Part shown: one piece after another, positions 1 to 9,059 of the stretch | How the letters are laid out: the number at the start of each line of letters is the position of its first letter | Numbering within the stretch: position 1 is the first letter of the stretch | Assembly: GCF_033947565.1 (NCBI RefSeq) | Contig: NZ_JARPVX010000001.1 | Location: forward strand, 124,001-188,000 | Origin: Lichenihabitans sp033947565 | GTDB lineage: Bacteria > Pseudomonadota > Alphaproteobacteria > Rhizobiales > Beijerinckiaceae | Reading direction: 5' to 3' | Length of the DNA stretch: 64,000 bases | Notes under the pieces: model-generated | What the model saw: the letters and a program-made list of their open reading frames with translations, nothing else | Told to the model about the DNA's origin: nothing | The model's database searches: none | Translations under genes and position numbers: made by a program

Positions 1-120
1 CTGGTCATGGCTTGGCGAAGGCGGTAGGGACGAGGTGCGTTGCGGCTCGCACAGGGGGCCGCAGGGCGTACCTGTCAAGCGCCCCATCACCGTCCCGCGA
101 AATCAGCCAACCGAGCCGGC
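1..120. other. left edge, no gene recognised
   Basis: The first 120 bases show no reading frame with recognisable protein features on either strand. They may be an intergenic stretch or the 5' side of the cutC promoter. An in-frame extension of CutC into this stretch is possible but would add an arginine- and alanine-rich segment unlike the family. Confidence 0.4.
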
Positions 121-846
121 ATGCCCTCACGCGCCCCCACACGCCTGGAAATCTGCGTCGATACCGCCGAGGGGCTGGCAGCCGCCATCCGCGGCGGCGC
201 CGACCGGATCGAGCTTTGCGCCGACCTCGGGGTGGGCGGGTTGACGCCGAGCCCTGGCCTCATGGCGTCCGCCCGCGCGGCGCCGATCCCCGTTTATGCG
301 ATGATCCGCCCGCGCGCCGGTGACTTCATCTACGGCACGGCGGATATCGCGGTGATGCTGGGCGACATCGCGGCCGCCCGGCAGGCGGGCCTTGCCGGCG
401 TGGTGCTGGGCGCTTCCCGCGCCGACCGTAGCGTCGACATCGATACACTGGGAACGCTGTGCCGAGCCGCCGCGGGCCTCGGCCGCACGCTGCACCGCGC
501 CTTCGACCTGACGCCCGACCTCGACGTGGCGTTGGACGCCGCGATCGAGCTTGGCTTCGAACGCATCCTCACCTCCGGTGGCGCCACCGACGCAGCCGCG
601 GGGCGCGACCGCCTCGCAGCCCTGGTGGCGCGCGCCGGATCGCGCATCACGATCATGGCCGGCGGCGGCGTGACCCCGGCCACCGTCGGTGCGCTGCTGC
701 AAGAGACCGGGGTCGGCGAGGTGCATGCGTCCGCCAAAACCGCGGTGATTCAGGACGCCGACCTCGTCCGCTGGGGCTTCTGCCCCCCCACCCTGTTCGC
801 CACGGACGCCAGCATCGTGGCCGCGTTGCGGGTCGCCATCGCGTGA
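121..846 (+). CDS. cutC: CutC family TIM-barrel protein (copper homeostasis)
   Basis: A 241-residue protein of normal length for the CutC family, a cytoplasmic TIM-barrel group linked genetically to copper tolerance but of uncertain biochemical function. Family blocks are visible in order: EICVDT near the N-terminus, RIELCADLGVGGLTPS, YAMIRPR, TLHRAFDL, RILTSGG and IMAGGGV. The ATG at 121 was chosen because the EICVDT strand follows within about ten residues; a longer in-frame start at 40 would add low-complexity sequence. The gene lies 166 bp before the sugar-transport operon on the same strand, separated from it by two operator-like palindromes, so it is probably a separate transcript. Confidence 0.85.
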   Translation: MPSRAPTRLEICVDTAEGLAAAIRGGADRIELCADLGVGGLTPSPGLMASARAAPIPVYAMIRPRAGDFIYGTADIAVMLGDIAAARQAGLAGVVLGASRADRSVDIDTLGTLCRAAAGLGRTLHRAFDLTPDLDVALDAAIELGFERILTSGGATDAAAGRDRLAALVARAGSRITIMAGGGVTPATVGALLQETGVGEVHASAKTAVIQDADLVRWGFCPPTLFATDASIVAALRVAIA

Positions 847-908
847 CGTGTGTCCGGTCCGCTGCTCCCGCGCTGGGCACCGGGATCGCCCCTGCCTAAA
901 CGGCAAGC

Positions 909-925
909 ATGAAAATTCTTTTCAT
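909..925. promoter_or_regulatory. operator-like palindrome A (putative RpiR site)
   Basis: ATGAAAATTCTTTTCAT is a 17-base palindrome: seven-base arms around a TTC centre. It is AT-rich in very GC-rich surroundings. It shares the GAAAA/TTTTC arms with three other palindromes in this gene cluster, and its centre (917) lies 72 bp upstream of palindrome B. Inference: binding site of the MurR/RpiR regulator encoded at 10064-10927. Confidence 0.6.
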
Positions 926-980
926 TGCGCGGGACGGGCCTTGCCGAAGGATTGACGGTGCCCATAGTCGGCCGCATTCT

Positions 981-997
981 GCGAAAATGAATTTCGC
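981..997. promoter_or_regulatory. operator-like palindrome B (putative RpiR site)
   Basis: GCGAAAATGAATTTCGC has six-base inverted arms (GCGAAA/TTTCGC) and ends 15 bases before the GTG start of the oxidoreductase gene, so a bound protein would block the promoter or the ribosome site. Centre at 989, 72 bp from palindrome A. Confidence 0.55.
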
Positions 998-1012
998 GGG
1001 GATGGAGCGGTC

Positions 1013-2170
1013 GTGAAGGTCGGGATCATCGGCTTGGGGTTTCGACTGGGCTACCTGGGCCGCGTCTTTTCGACGATCGACCCGGGTTTCCGCATCGTCG
1101 GCACCGTCGATCCGGCCCCGGCCGGCAAGGCCGAACTCGACCAGCACGGCATCGCCACCGGGGTCGCCTATGCCACGCCGGCCGAACTGATTGCCACCGA
1201 GCCGCTCGATCTGCTGATGGTGGGCTCGCCCAACCACATGCACCTCGACCACATCCGGGCCGGGCTCGAAGCGGGCCTGACGGTGTTTTGCGAGAAGCCC
1301 GTCGTCACCACCGTGGCCCAAAGCCTGGAGCTTGCAGCCCTGATGGCGCGCTTCGGAGCCGAGCGGCTGATCGTCGGCCTCGTGCTGCGCTATTCGCCGC
1401 TCTATCGTGACCTACGATCGGCCCAGGCCGAGGGTCTGCTCGGCGACGTGGTGTCGATCGAAGCGTCCGAACACATCGCGCCCTACCATGGCGCCTTCTT
1501 CATGCGGGACTGGCGTCGCTACGCGCGCTGGTCAGGCAGCTTCATGCTGGAAAAATGCTGCCACGACCTCGACCTCTACAACGGCGTCGTGGGCGCCCGG
1601 CCCGAGCGCGTGGCGAGTTTCGGCGGCCGCAAGACCTTCGTGCCGAACAACGATCCGGCACGCGAGGGCATCAACGACCTCACGGTTTTCCACAAGAAGC
1701 CGAGCGGCTGGATGGGCAGCGACAAAGTCTTCGACTCGGACGGCGACATCATCGACTATCAGGTGGCCATCGTCGAATATGCCAATGGTGTCGGCATGAA
1801 CTTCCACACGAACCTCAACGTGCCGGACGAATACCGCCGCTTCAGCGTCATCGGCACGAGGGGCATGGCGGAAGGCGACTTCGTCCGTGGGAGCCTGCAG
1901 GTTCATCGGGCGCTCACGGGCGAGATGGCGGTGGATACGCGCTACACCGAGACGGCGTTGTCGCAGCATTATGGGGCCGACGAGCAGATGGCGGCCGACA
2001 TCCTGGCCAACCTGACACGGGCAATGCCGCTGCCGGTATCCACCCTCAACGCGCTCGAAGCTGGCATCCTGGCCCTCGCCATGGACGAGGCCCGCATCAG
2101 TCGCACCGTGGTCGACCTCCGACCGGTCTGGGATCGCTTCGACGAAGCGCTTCTTGGCCGGGCCGCCTAG
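1013..2170 (+). CDS. Gfo/Idh/MocA family NAD(P)-dependent oxidoreductase
   Basis: A 385-residue cytoplasmic dehydrogenase or sugar-modifying oxidoreductase. An N-terminal Rossmann fold starts VGIIGLGF, and the family signature EKP sits at residues 94-96 (FCEKPVV). A C-terminal alpha/beta domain follows. The start is GTG, supported by GGAG five bases upstream; no ATG fits as well. It is the first gene of a run that continues into a sugar ABC transporter 17 bp downstream, so it probably acts on the imported sugar or its oxidised or deoxy derivative. Members oxidise or epimerise many sugars and inositols, and the sequence does not reveal the substrate. Confidence 0.85.
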   Translation: MKVGIIGLGFRLGYLGRVFSTIDPGFRIVGTVDPAPAGKAELDQHGIATGVAYATPAELIATEPLDLLMVGSPNHMHLDHIRAGLEAGLTVFCEKPVVTTVAQSLELAALMARFGAERLIVGLVLRYSPLYRDLRSAQAEGLLGDVVSIEASEHIAPYHGAFFMRDWRRYARWSGSFMLEKCCHDLDLYNGVVGARPERVASFGGRKTFVPNNDPAREGINDLTVFHKKPSGWMGSDKVFDSDGDIIDYQVAIVEYANGVGMNFHTNLNVPDEYRRFSVIGTRGMAEGDFVRGSLQVHRALTGEMAVDTRYTETALSQHYGADEQMAADILANLTRAMPLPVSTLNALEAGILALAMDEARISRTVVDLRPVWDRFDEALLGRAA

Positions 2171-2187
2171 CAGGCGCCGCGCGCACC

Positions 2188-3072
2188 ATGTTCAACCAGC
2201 GCAGCACCACGATCTTCGCCTGGGCCCTGCTGGCGCCTGCCATTCTGTATATCGGGGTGATCGTCGCCTATCCGCTGGTCGACACCGGCATCCTGTCCTT
2301 CACGGACGCCTCGCTGAAGCGCACCACTAACTGGGTGGGCTGGTTCAACTACGCCAAGATCTTCAACGAGACTTTCGCGGCCGTCATCGTCCGCACCTTT
2401 GTCTGGACCTTCTTCTCGGTGCTGCTGAAGATGATCGTCGGCACCGGCGGCGCGGTGCTGCTCAACGCCGCCATCCCGGGGCGGGCGCTGTTCCGCATCC
2501 TGACGATGCCACCCTGGATCGTGCCGATGGCGATCGGCATCTTCATGTGGGGCTGGATGTACAACGGCCAGTTCGGGATGATCTCGGGCGAGTTGCAGAA
2601 CTTTGGCATCACCAGCGGCCCTGTGGCGTTCCTGGCCTACGGGAGCAGCGCTTTCTGGGCCACCATCGTCACGGATGTCTGGATCGGCGTGCCGCTCGTC
2701 ACGCTCTATCTGCTGGCCGCCATGCAGGCGATCCCGGAAGACCTGTACGAGGCGGCCTGGACCGACGGGGCCGGCCGCCTCTACCGGTTCCGCCGCATTA
2801 CCCTGCCGCTGCTGGTGCCCTCGATCATCACCATCTCGATGATCTCGCTGATCTCGACCTTCAATTCCTTCGACATCATCTGGATTTTGACCAAGGGCGG
2901 CCCCTCCGGCTCCACCACCACGATGATCATCGACACCTACCGAACCGCGATCGGCTCCTACAAATACGGCGAGGGCGCCGCGCGGGCGGTGCTGATCTGC
3001 TTGTTCCTGTCGGGGTTCTGCTACCTTTATTTCAAGGTCACGAGCCGGATTGGCGCGGAGCAGGCCCGATGA
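2188..3072 (+). CDS. carbohydrate ABC transporter permease, MalF/UgpA type
   Basis: A 294-residue integral membrane protein with about six hydrophobic segments. The EAA loop that docks on the ATPase is visible near residues 188-215 (EAAWTDGAGRLYRFRRITLP). This is the CUT1-family permease that pairs with the next gene. The ATG at 2188 was chosen because the first hydrophobic segment (TIFAWALLAPAILYIGVIVA) begins a few residues later. The stop overlaps the start of the second permease in an ATGA junction, indicating coupled translation. Confidence 0.9.
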   Translation: MFNQRSTTIFAWALLAPAILYIGVIVAYPLVDTGILSFTDASLKRTTNWVGWFNYAKIFNETFAAVIVRTFVWTFFSVLLKMIVGTGGAVLLNAAIPGRALFRILTMPPWIVPMAIGIFMWGWMYNGQFGMISGELQNFGITSGPVAFLAYGSSAFWATIVTDVWIGVPLVTLYLLAAMQAIPEDLYEAAWTDGAGRLYRFRRITLPLLVPSIITISMISLISTFNSFDIIWILTKGGPSGSTTTMIIDTYRTAIGSYKYGEGAARAVLICLFLSGFCYLYFKVTSRIGAEQAR

Positions 3073-3923
3073 GCCAGGGCGCCCTGATCAAACGCTATCG
3101 CTGGTACGAGATGCTAGGGCTTTACGCCGGCGCGGCGGTGTTCTTGATCTTCCTGCTGGCGCCCTTCGTCGAAGGCTTCCTGGTGTCGCTGAAGCCGCTC
3201 AGCCTATTGTTTTCCTCGCCCTACCGGTTCTGGCCCGCCAACGGCTCCTTCACGGCCTACCGCACCATGTGGACCAGCGTGCCGGAGATCGGCTGGTACA
3301 TCCTGAACTCGTTCCTGATCTCGTTCGCGGCGACGGCCATGACGCTGATCCTGGTGGTGCCGGCCGCCTATGCGTTCGCGCGCTTCACCTTCCGGGGCCG
3401 CGGGCCGTTGCTCGGCATGTTTCTGGCCGTCAACATGTTCTCCGGCGCCGTTCTGTTGATCCCGCTGTACCGGCTGATGCGCGGCCTCGGCCTGCTGAAC
3501 ACCTACTTCGCCATGATCGTGCCGGGCGCCGCCTTCCTGATCCCCACCGCGATCTGGCTGCTGCGCACCTACATGCTGCGCATCCCGCGCGAACTCGAGG
3601 AAGCCGCCTATGTGGACGGCGCGGGGTATTTCTACACGTTCCGGCGGGTGATCCTGCCGCTCGCCATGCCGGGCATCATCGTGGTGGCCATCAACGCCTT
3701 CATCACGGCCTATGCGCAGCAATTCATCTATGCGCTGACCTTCAACTCGAAGACGGAATACATGCCGCTTTCGGTGGGGCTCTTCGCTTATTTCGGCAAA
3801 CAGGAAGTGGTGTGGAACGAGCTGATGGCCGCGAGCTTCGTCGGCATCGCCCCGGCCCTGGTCCTCATCTTCCTGTTGCAACGCTATCTCGTCGCCGGGC
3901 TGACGGCCGGCGCCGTGAAGTAG
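3069..3923 (+). CDS. carbohydrate ABC transporter permease, MalG/UgpE type
   Basis: A 284-residue inner-membrane protein with six predicted transmembrane segments and a C-terminal half EAA motif, EEAAYVDGAGYFYTFRRVIL. It forms the heterodimeric channel with the preceding permease, whose stop codon it overlaps by four bases. Permease, permease, binding protein, ATPase is a standard CUT1 layout. The substrate cannot be read from the permease. Confidence 0.9.
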   Translation: MSQGALIKRYRWYEMLGLYAGAAVFLIFLLAPFVEGFLVSLKPLSLLFSSPYRFWPANGSFTAYRTMWTSVPEIGWYILNSFLISFAATAMTLILVVPAAYAFARFTFRGRGPLLGMFLAVNMFSGAVLLIPLYRLMRGLGLLNTYFAMIVPGAAFLIPTAIWLLRTYMLRIPRELEEAAYVDGAGYFYTFRRVILPLAMPGIIVVAINAFITAYAQQFIYALTFNSKTEYMPLSVGLFAYFGKQEVVWNELMAASFVGIAPALVLIFLLQRYLVAGLTAGAVK

Positions 3924-3954
3924 GAACGCACGTTTCTCGTTCAGAGGGGTTTCC

Positions 3955-5178
3955 ATGACATTGCGTGGTTCGGTACTGGCCGGTTCGTTGGCCTTGTTGG
4001 CCTCGACGGCCTTGTCCCCGGCGGCCTTCGCCAAGGACATCAGCTTCATCTACTGCGGCGACGCCATCAACCCGGTGCACAAGAAGGCGTTCGACGCCTG
4101 GAACTCCGCCAACGCCGACGCCAAGGTGGCGCCCGAGCTCGTCGGCTGGGAACAATGCCAGGACAAAGCCACCACGCTGGCCGCCGCAGGCAACCCGGTG
4201 GCGCTCGCCTATGTGGGGTCCCGTACCCTCAAGCAATTCGCCCGCGACGAGCTGATCGTGCCGATCCCGATGACCGATGCCGAAAAGGCCAGCTACCAGC
4301 CCCACATCATCGACACGATCACCTTCGACGGCAAGCAATGGGGCGTGCCGATCGCCTTCTCGACCAAGGCCCTGTTCTGGAACAAGGACCTGTTCAAACA
4401 GGCCGGCCTCGACCCCGAGAAGCCGCCGACCACCTGGGCCGAGGAGATCGCCGACGCCAAGGCCATCAAGGAGAAGACCGGCATCGCGGGCTACGGTCTG
4501 CCGGCCAAGACCTTCGACAACACGATGCACCAGTTCCTGCATTACGTGTTCACCAACAACGGGCAGATCGAGGATGCCTCCGGCAAGGTGGTGCTCGACA
4601 GCCCGCAGAACTTGGCGGCGCTGACGACGATCAAGGACCTCGTCCCTTATGCGGAAGAAGGTCCGACCGCCTATGAGCAGAACGAGGTGCGGGCCATCTT
4701 CCTCGACGGCAAGCTCGGCATGATCGAGAACAGCACCGGCGCCATCAAGCGGCTCGAAGGCACAAAGCTGCATTGGGGCGTCGCCAACCTGCCGCTCGGG
4801 CCGGATGCCAAGGGCCCCGGCACGTTGCTGATCACCGACAGCCTCGCGGTGTTCAAGGGTTCGGGCGTCGAGCCGAAGGCGATCGAGTTCGCCAAGTTCC
4901 TCACGGCCCCGGCCCGTCAGGAAGAATACGAGCTCGAAGGCGACGACGGTCTCGTGCCGTTGCGCCCGTCGCCGACGGTCGACAAGTTCGTGGCCGACCA
5001 CCCGGCCTGGAAGCCGTTCCTCGACGGCATCAAGTTCGGCGGCCCGGAGCCCCTCTTCACCGACTACAAGGGCTTCCAGAACGCCATGATCGACATGGTC
5101 CAGGCGGTGGTGACCGTCAAGGCCACCCCGGCCGACGCGTTGAAGAAGACCGCGGCCGACGTCGAGCAATATAAGTAG
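3955..5178 (+). CDS. periplasmic sugar-binding protein of the ABC transporter
   Basis: A 407-residue extracellular solute-binding protein (family 1, MalE-like). It begins with a signal peptide: a basic start, a Leu/Ala core and likely cleavage after residue 26 (SPAAFA-KD). AGAGGGG about five bases before the ATG is a strong ribosome site, as expected for the most abundant transporter component. It would deliver an oligosaccharide or amino sugar to the two permeases just upstream. A long inverted repeat follows the stop codon and may stabilise this part of the mRNA. Confidence 0.9.
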   Translation: MTLRGSVLAGSLALLASTALSPAAFAKDISFIYCGDAINPVHKKAFDAWNSANADAKVAPELVGWEQCQDKATTLAAAGNPVALAYVGSRTLKQFARDELIVPIPMTDAEKASYQPHIIDTITFDGKQWGVPIAFSTKALFWNKDLFKQAGLDPEKPPTTWAEEIADAKAIKEKTGIAGYGLPAKTFDNTMHQFLHYVFTNNGQIEDASGKVVLDSPQNLAALTTIKDLVPYAEEGPTAYEQNEVRAIFLDGKLGMIENSTGAIKRLEGTKLHWGVANLPLGPDAKGPGTLLITDSLAVFKGSGVEPKAIEFAKFLTAPARQEEYELEGDDGLVPLRPSPTVDKFVADHPAWKPFLDGIKFGGPEPLFTDYKGFQNAMIDMVQAVVTVKATPADALKKTAADVEQYK

Positions 5179-5225
5179 GCCGCCCAAACCACGATCCCTC
5201 ATTCCCGGGCGCGGCGCAGCCGAAC

Positions 5226-5274
5226 CCGGAACCGGTGTGCACCGACCCCCGTGGCCGTGGCGCCCCGGTTCCGG
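5226..5274 (+). repeat. intercistronic inverted repeat after the binding-protein gene
   Basis: CCGGAACCGG (5226-5235) is the exact reverse complement of CCGGTTCCGG (5265-5274), with a 29-base loop and no T-run after it. It lies in the 159-bp gap between the binding-protein gene and the ATPase gene. Such hairpins after binding-protein genes often protect the upstream message or lower downstream expression; that role is inferred here. Confidence 0.45.
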
Positions 5275-5337
5275 ATCGTCGCTCCGCTTCCTCCGGGATG
5301 GGGCTTATCGTTTGACCCGTAACCTGGAGACAGCCCT

Positions 5338-6471
5338 TTGGGTCAACTCACGCTCAGTGCCGTTCGCAAATCCTACGCGCCCCTCGAAATCATCAAGGGC
5401 GTCAACCTCGAGGTTCGCGACGGCGAATTCATGGTCTTCGTCGGACCTTCCGGCTGCGGGAAGAGCACCCTGCTGCGTATGATCGCCGGCCTCGAGGAGA
5501 TCACGGCGGGCGACATCCACATCGACGGCCAGCGCGTCAACGACCTGCCACCGGTGAAGCGCGGCATCGCCATGGTGTTTCAATCTTATGCGCTCTACCC
5601 GCACATGAGCGTCTTCGAGAACATCGCCTTCCCGCTACGGGTCGAGAAGCTGCCGGAAGACAAGATCAAGAGCCAGGTCGAACAGGCGGCACGCGTGCTG
5701 CACCTCGAATCACGCCTTCAGCAGAGGCCCGGCCAGCTGTCGGGCGGCCAGCGGCAGCGTGTCGCCATTGGCCGCGCCATCGTGCGGCATCCTAAGATCT
5801 TCCTTTTCGACGAACCCCTGTCGAACCTCGACGCCGCGCTCCGGGCCGACATGCGGATCGAGCTGGCGCGACTGCACAAGCAACTCGCCGCCACGATGAT
5901 CTACGTCACCCACGACCAGATCGAGGCGATGACGATGGCCGATCGCATCGTGGTGCTGAACGGCGGCGTCATCGCTCAGGTCGGGGCGCCGCTCGAGCTT
6001 TACCACAAGCCGGCCGACCTGTTCGTCGCCACCTTCATCGGCAATCCGAGGATGAACCTGCTCCCTGTCACGGCTGTGGCGAGTGACGGTGCCGGCATGA
6101 CGGTCGATTATCGCGGCCAGCGCGTCACCCTGCCGGTCGCGGCGCGACCGACCGAACCCGGAACGGCGCTGACGCTCGGCATCCGGCCCGATCACGTCCA
6201 GATCGGGCCGGCCGACCTTGCGCTTTCGCTGAAGCCCACCGTGATCGAGCGGCTCGGACCGCAGACGGTCGCCTATGCGTCGACGGAGGCTGGCGACGGC
6301 TTCTGCGCCCTCTTGCCCGGCATGGCGGGCGTGCGGGTGGACGAGCCCATGCTGGCCGGGGTGCGGGTCACCGACTGCCACCTGTTCGATGCCGTGGGCC
6401 GTGCCTATGAGCGGAGCATCGACCTGTCGCAGATGGACGCGGGCCTGCTGCGACCTGCCGTGGCGGCCTGA
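5338..6471 (+). CDS. sugar ABC transporter ATPase, UgpC/MalK type
   Basis: A 377-residue CUT1-type nucleotide-binding subunit. Walker A GPSGCGKST is at residues 36-44, the ABC signature LSGGQRQR near 134, Walker B FLFDEP near 157, and the switch His in THDQIEAMT near 191. A C-terminal TOBE-type regulatory region of about 130 residues follows. The start is a TTG preceded by GGAGA seven bases upstream; the first residues (GQLTLSAVRKSY) match family N-termini, whereas the nearest internal Met lies inside the fold. It powers the permease pair encoded upstream. Confidence 0.9.
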   Translation: MGQLTLSAVRKSYAPLEIIKGVNLEVRDGEFMVFVGPSGCGKSTLLRMIAGLEEITAGDIHIDGQRVNDLPPVKRGIAMVFQSYALYPHMSVFENIAFPLRVEKLPEDKIKSQVEQAARVLHLESRLQQRPGQLSGGQRQRVAIGRAIVRHPKIFLFDEPLSNLDAALRADMRIELARLHKQLAATMIYVTHDQIEAMTMADRIVVLNGGVIAQVGAPLELYHKPADLFVATFIGNPRMNLLPVTAVASDGAGMTVDYRGQRVTLPVAARPTEPGTALTLGIRPDHVQIGPADLALSLKPTVIERLGPQTVAYASTEAGDGFCALLPGMAGVRVDEPMLAGVRVTDCHLFDAVGRAYERSIDLSQMDAGLLRPAVAA

Positions 6472-6478
6472 GGCCGTC

Positions 6479-7573
6479 CTACCAGACGCGCCCGCGGGCC
6501 GCGACGGCCTCGACCCGGGTGACGACGCCGTTGCGGTGGAACACCATGTGGTCGAACAGGTTCGACACCACGCAGGTGTGGTTCGGCACGATGCGTAGCT
6601 GCTCGCCGATGGCGGGCCGCGGACCCTCGCAGGCCGAAAGATCGAGGGTGCCGTGTTCTTCCGACAGACTGCGGATCACGGCACCGGGGTAGCCCTCGAC
6701 CGCGCCATAACCCTCGAGGCCCAGCAGGTCGGACGTGATGGCCTTCGACCCCGCGTCGATCACGGCGCGATCGGGTGTCGGCCGTGACACCACGGTCGCC
6801 AGGATGTGCATGGCGCAATCGTCCGCCCCGCAATGGCCGGCCTGCACCATGGCCCGGTCGTTATACGCATAGGTGCCGGCGCGATGTTCGGTGGCGGAGG
6901 GCACCAAGTGCGCGTCGAACAAACTCGGCGTGCCGGCATTGCTGCGGATCGGGCAGGCGATCCCGTTCCCCTCGAGACGCGCCAGCGTGGCGGCCAGAAA
7001 CGCCTCGGTGTCGCGCGCGCCGCCGGGCTTCGGATAGGTGAGCAGCCCGGCGAAGTTGAGCCCCGGGGCGGCATGGATGCGGGCCGCGAGCGCCACCGCC
7101 GCCTCGGGCGTCTGCACGCCGCAGCGTCCGGCGCCCGTGTCGCACTCGACCAGCACCGGCAGCGGCCGGCCAGCCTCGAAGCGGGCCGCGAGCCCGTCCA
7201 CCGTCACGGCGCTGTCGGCCACGACCTTCAGGCCGCCGATGCGGCCATGCAGCGCCGCCAACTGGTCGAGCTTGGCCGCACCGAGGATGTTGAAGGTGAT
7301 CAGGATGTCGTCGAATCCGGCATCGGCGAAAACCTCCGCCTCGCTGATCTTCTGGCAGTTGATGCCGGTGGCGCCCGCCGCCACCTGGGCCCGTGCCACG
7401 GCCGGGATCTTGTGGGTCTTGATGTGCGGTCGGAACGCAAGGCCGACGCGGTCCATGTAGGTCTGGACGCGGGCGATATTGGCCGTGAGCCGGTCCTCGT
7501 CGATAACCGGGCGCGGCGTCGAGACGCTGCTGAGCGGATCGCCGGGTCTGGGCAGCGCATCGTCATCGCTCAT
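6479..7573 (-). CDS. D-serine deaminase-like / D-threonine aldolase-like PLP enzyme
   Basis: A 364-residue fold-type III PLP enzyme with an alanine-racemase-like N-terminal barrel. The PLP-lysine region is RPHIKTHK, characteristic of the DSD1/D-threonine aldolase group, and a C-terminal beta domain carries the PNHTCVVSNL metal-site motif. Members act on beta-hydroxy D-amino acids; some are reported to dehydrate D-glucosaminate. The start at 7573 overlaps the stop of the upstream M81 gene by four bases, so the two are co-translated. Its place in an amino-sugar-like cluster with RidA and a KDG-type kinase suggests ammonia-lyase chemistry on a sugar acid (inference). It ends eight bases from the end of the convergent ATPase gene. 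Confidence 0.8.
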   Translation of the reverse strand: MSDDDALPRPGDPLSSVSTPRPVIDEDRLTANIARVQTYMDRVGLAFRPHIKTHKIPAVARAQVAAGATGINCQKISEAEVFADAGFDDILITFNILGAAKLDQLAALHGRIGGLKVVADSAVTVDGLAARFEAGRPLPVLVECDTGAGRCGVQTPEAAVALAARIHAAPGLNFAGLLTYPKPGGARDTEAFLAATLARLEGNGIACPIRSNAGTPSLFDAHLVPSATEHRAGTYAYNDRAMVQAGHCGADDCAMHILATVVSRPTPDRAVIDAGSKAITSDLLGLEGYGAVEGYPGAVIRSLSEEHGTLDLSACEGPRPAIGEQLRIVPNHTCVVSNLFDHMVFHRNGVVTRVEAVAARGRVW

Positions 7574-9039
7574 GGGATCGAGGCTCCATGCGGCGCCGGC
7601 ACCATTGGCCAGAGGGTGCGGGGCGCGCGTCGGTAGGCTGTTTCGGCCGGATTGTTGGGATAAGGCGTGCCGGCCGAGCAATACAGGATGGCGGCGGCGA
7701 TCGGCGAAAAGGCGGCATGGAAGTGGTTGGTGGATTTGACCACCAGGATCTTCTTGGCCAGCGGATCGATGCCGAGCGCCGTGAAGAGGCTCGGGTCGAA
7801 GCCCTGGGCGCGCGTCGAGTTGAGGATCACGTCGAGGCCGTCGAAGCGGATATGGGCGGCGTCGCCGAACGGCACCGCGCTGTCGCCGAACCGCATATGG
7901 GCGTCACGGACAAGCCGCACGATCTCGACCCGCGCATCGATCGGCTGGCCGGTGCCGGGCGCCGACTTGGCGCCGAACCGCAGCGGAATGCTGGCGCCCT
8001 CGCCGGCCGCCATGCAGATCTGCACCGCCATCGGGTCCCAGATCGTGCCGATGACCGCATCACGGGCGCCCTGGGCCAGCAGCGTCGCCAGCAACACCGT
8101 TGCGTCACCGGCGGTGCCGCCGCCGGGGTTGTCCCACACATCGGCGATCACCACCGGCCCGCGTGGCGCCGCGAGCGCCTCCGCCACGGCTTCGTCGGGC
8201 CCGATCTGCGGCATGATGAAGGTGCCGCGCCGGGCGAAGAGTTCGAGGCCGATCTCCCGCGCCATGGCCGCGCCCTTGTCGGGCCGGGCATTCGTCACGG
8301 CCAGCACCTTGGTGCCCATTTCGGGCACGTCGCCCGCCATGAACCCGTGCACGATCGACAGCGACAGGATATCGGCGTCGGCTTGTTCGCGGCGCATCAG
8401 CCCGTCCACGATGCCGCGCATCGGTTCGCGCGAGGTAGGGTAGACGTCGATCATCCGGCAATCGAAGACCGACATCACCGGGTCGACACGCCCTTCAAGC
8501 GTGTCGACTGCGATGCGCCACAGGTCCTCGGCCCGGTCGACGAAATCGGTGTGCGGGAACTCCTTGAAGAACACCAGCGCGGTCGCGGCCGTCACCCGTT
8601 TGGCCGTCAAATGGCTATGCGGGTCGAGTTCCGCGAAGATCGGCACGCCCGGTCCCACGAGGTCCCGCATGCGGGCCAGCAGGTCGCCTTCCGTGTCCTC
8701 GGTCCCGTCCGCCACCATGGCACCATGCAGGCCCATCACGATGGCATCGACCGGCAGGGCGGCCCGGAGTTGATCGAGGATCTCGTCGCGCAGGCTTTCA
8801 TAGGCCTCGCGATTCAACAATCCTGCCGGGTCGGCCCAGGCAGCGGTCCCCTCGATCAGCGTCCAGCCGCGTTCGGCCGCGACGCGACGCCCGACCGTCA
8901 GCGGCGCCGTGCAGAGCGTCGGGGTTGCGGGATGCTGGCCGGGCGGGGCATAAAGCGACGCCTCGAAGGCACGCCGATCGATGCAGATCGGCGAAAATGT
9001 GTTGGTTTCCGTCGCCAGGGCGGCCGTGAAGACGCGCAT
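7570..9039 (-). CDS. M81 family metalloprotein (MlrC-like), copy 1
   Basis: A 489-residue protein of the microcystinase C (MlrC) family, believed zinc-dependent. The N-terminal TETNTFSP motif and the candidate metal-binding stretches LHGAM and DPHSHLT are visible, along with the DVWDNPGGGTAGD loop typical of the family. The start at 9039 (MRVFTAALATETNTFSP) places the first family motif at residue 10; a longer frame exists but adds unrelated sequence. It is co-transcribed with the PLP enzyme downstream (four-base overlap). Only about a third of the sequence looks shared with the second M81 gene at 13637-15094, so the two are not a recent duplication. Substrate unknown; an amidase or deacylase role is plausible. 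Confidence 0.8.
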   Translation of the reverse strand: MRVFTAALATETNTFSPICIDRRAFEASLYAPPGQHPATPTLCTAPLTVGRRVAAERGWTLIEGTAAWADPAGLLNREAYESLRDEILDQLRAALPVDAIVMGLHGAMVADGTEDTEGDLLARMRDLVGPGVPIFAELDPHSHLTAKRVTAATALVFFKEFPHTDFVDRAEDLWRIAVDTLEGRVDPVMSVFDCRMIDVYPTSREPMRGIVDGLMRREQADADILSLSIVHGFMAGDVPEMGTKVLAVTNARPDKGAAMAREIGLELFARRGTFIMPQIGPDEAVAEALAAPRGPVVIADVWDNPGGGTAGDATVLLATLLAQGARDAVIGTIWDPMAVQICMAAGEGASIPLRFGAKSAPGTGQPIDARVEIVRLVRDAHMRFGDSAVPFGDAAHIRFDGLDVILNSTRAQGFDPSLFTALGIDPLAKKILVVKSTNHFHAAFSPIAAAILYCSAGTPYPNNPAETAYRRAPRTLWPMVPAPHGASIP

Positions 9040-9059
9040 CGGAGTTGCGCCCTGCCGGC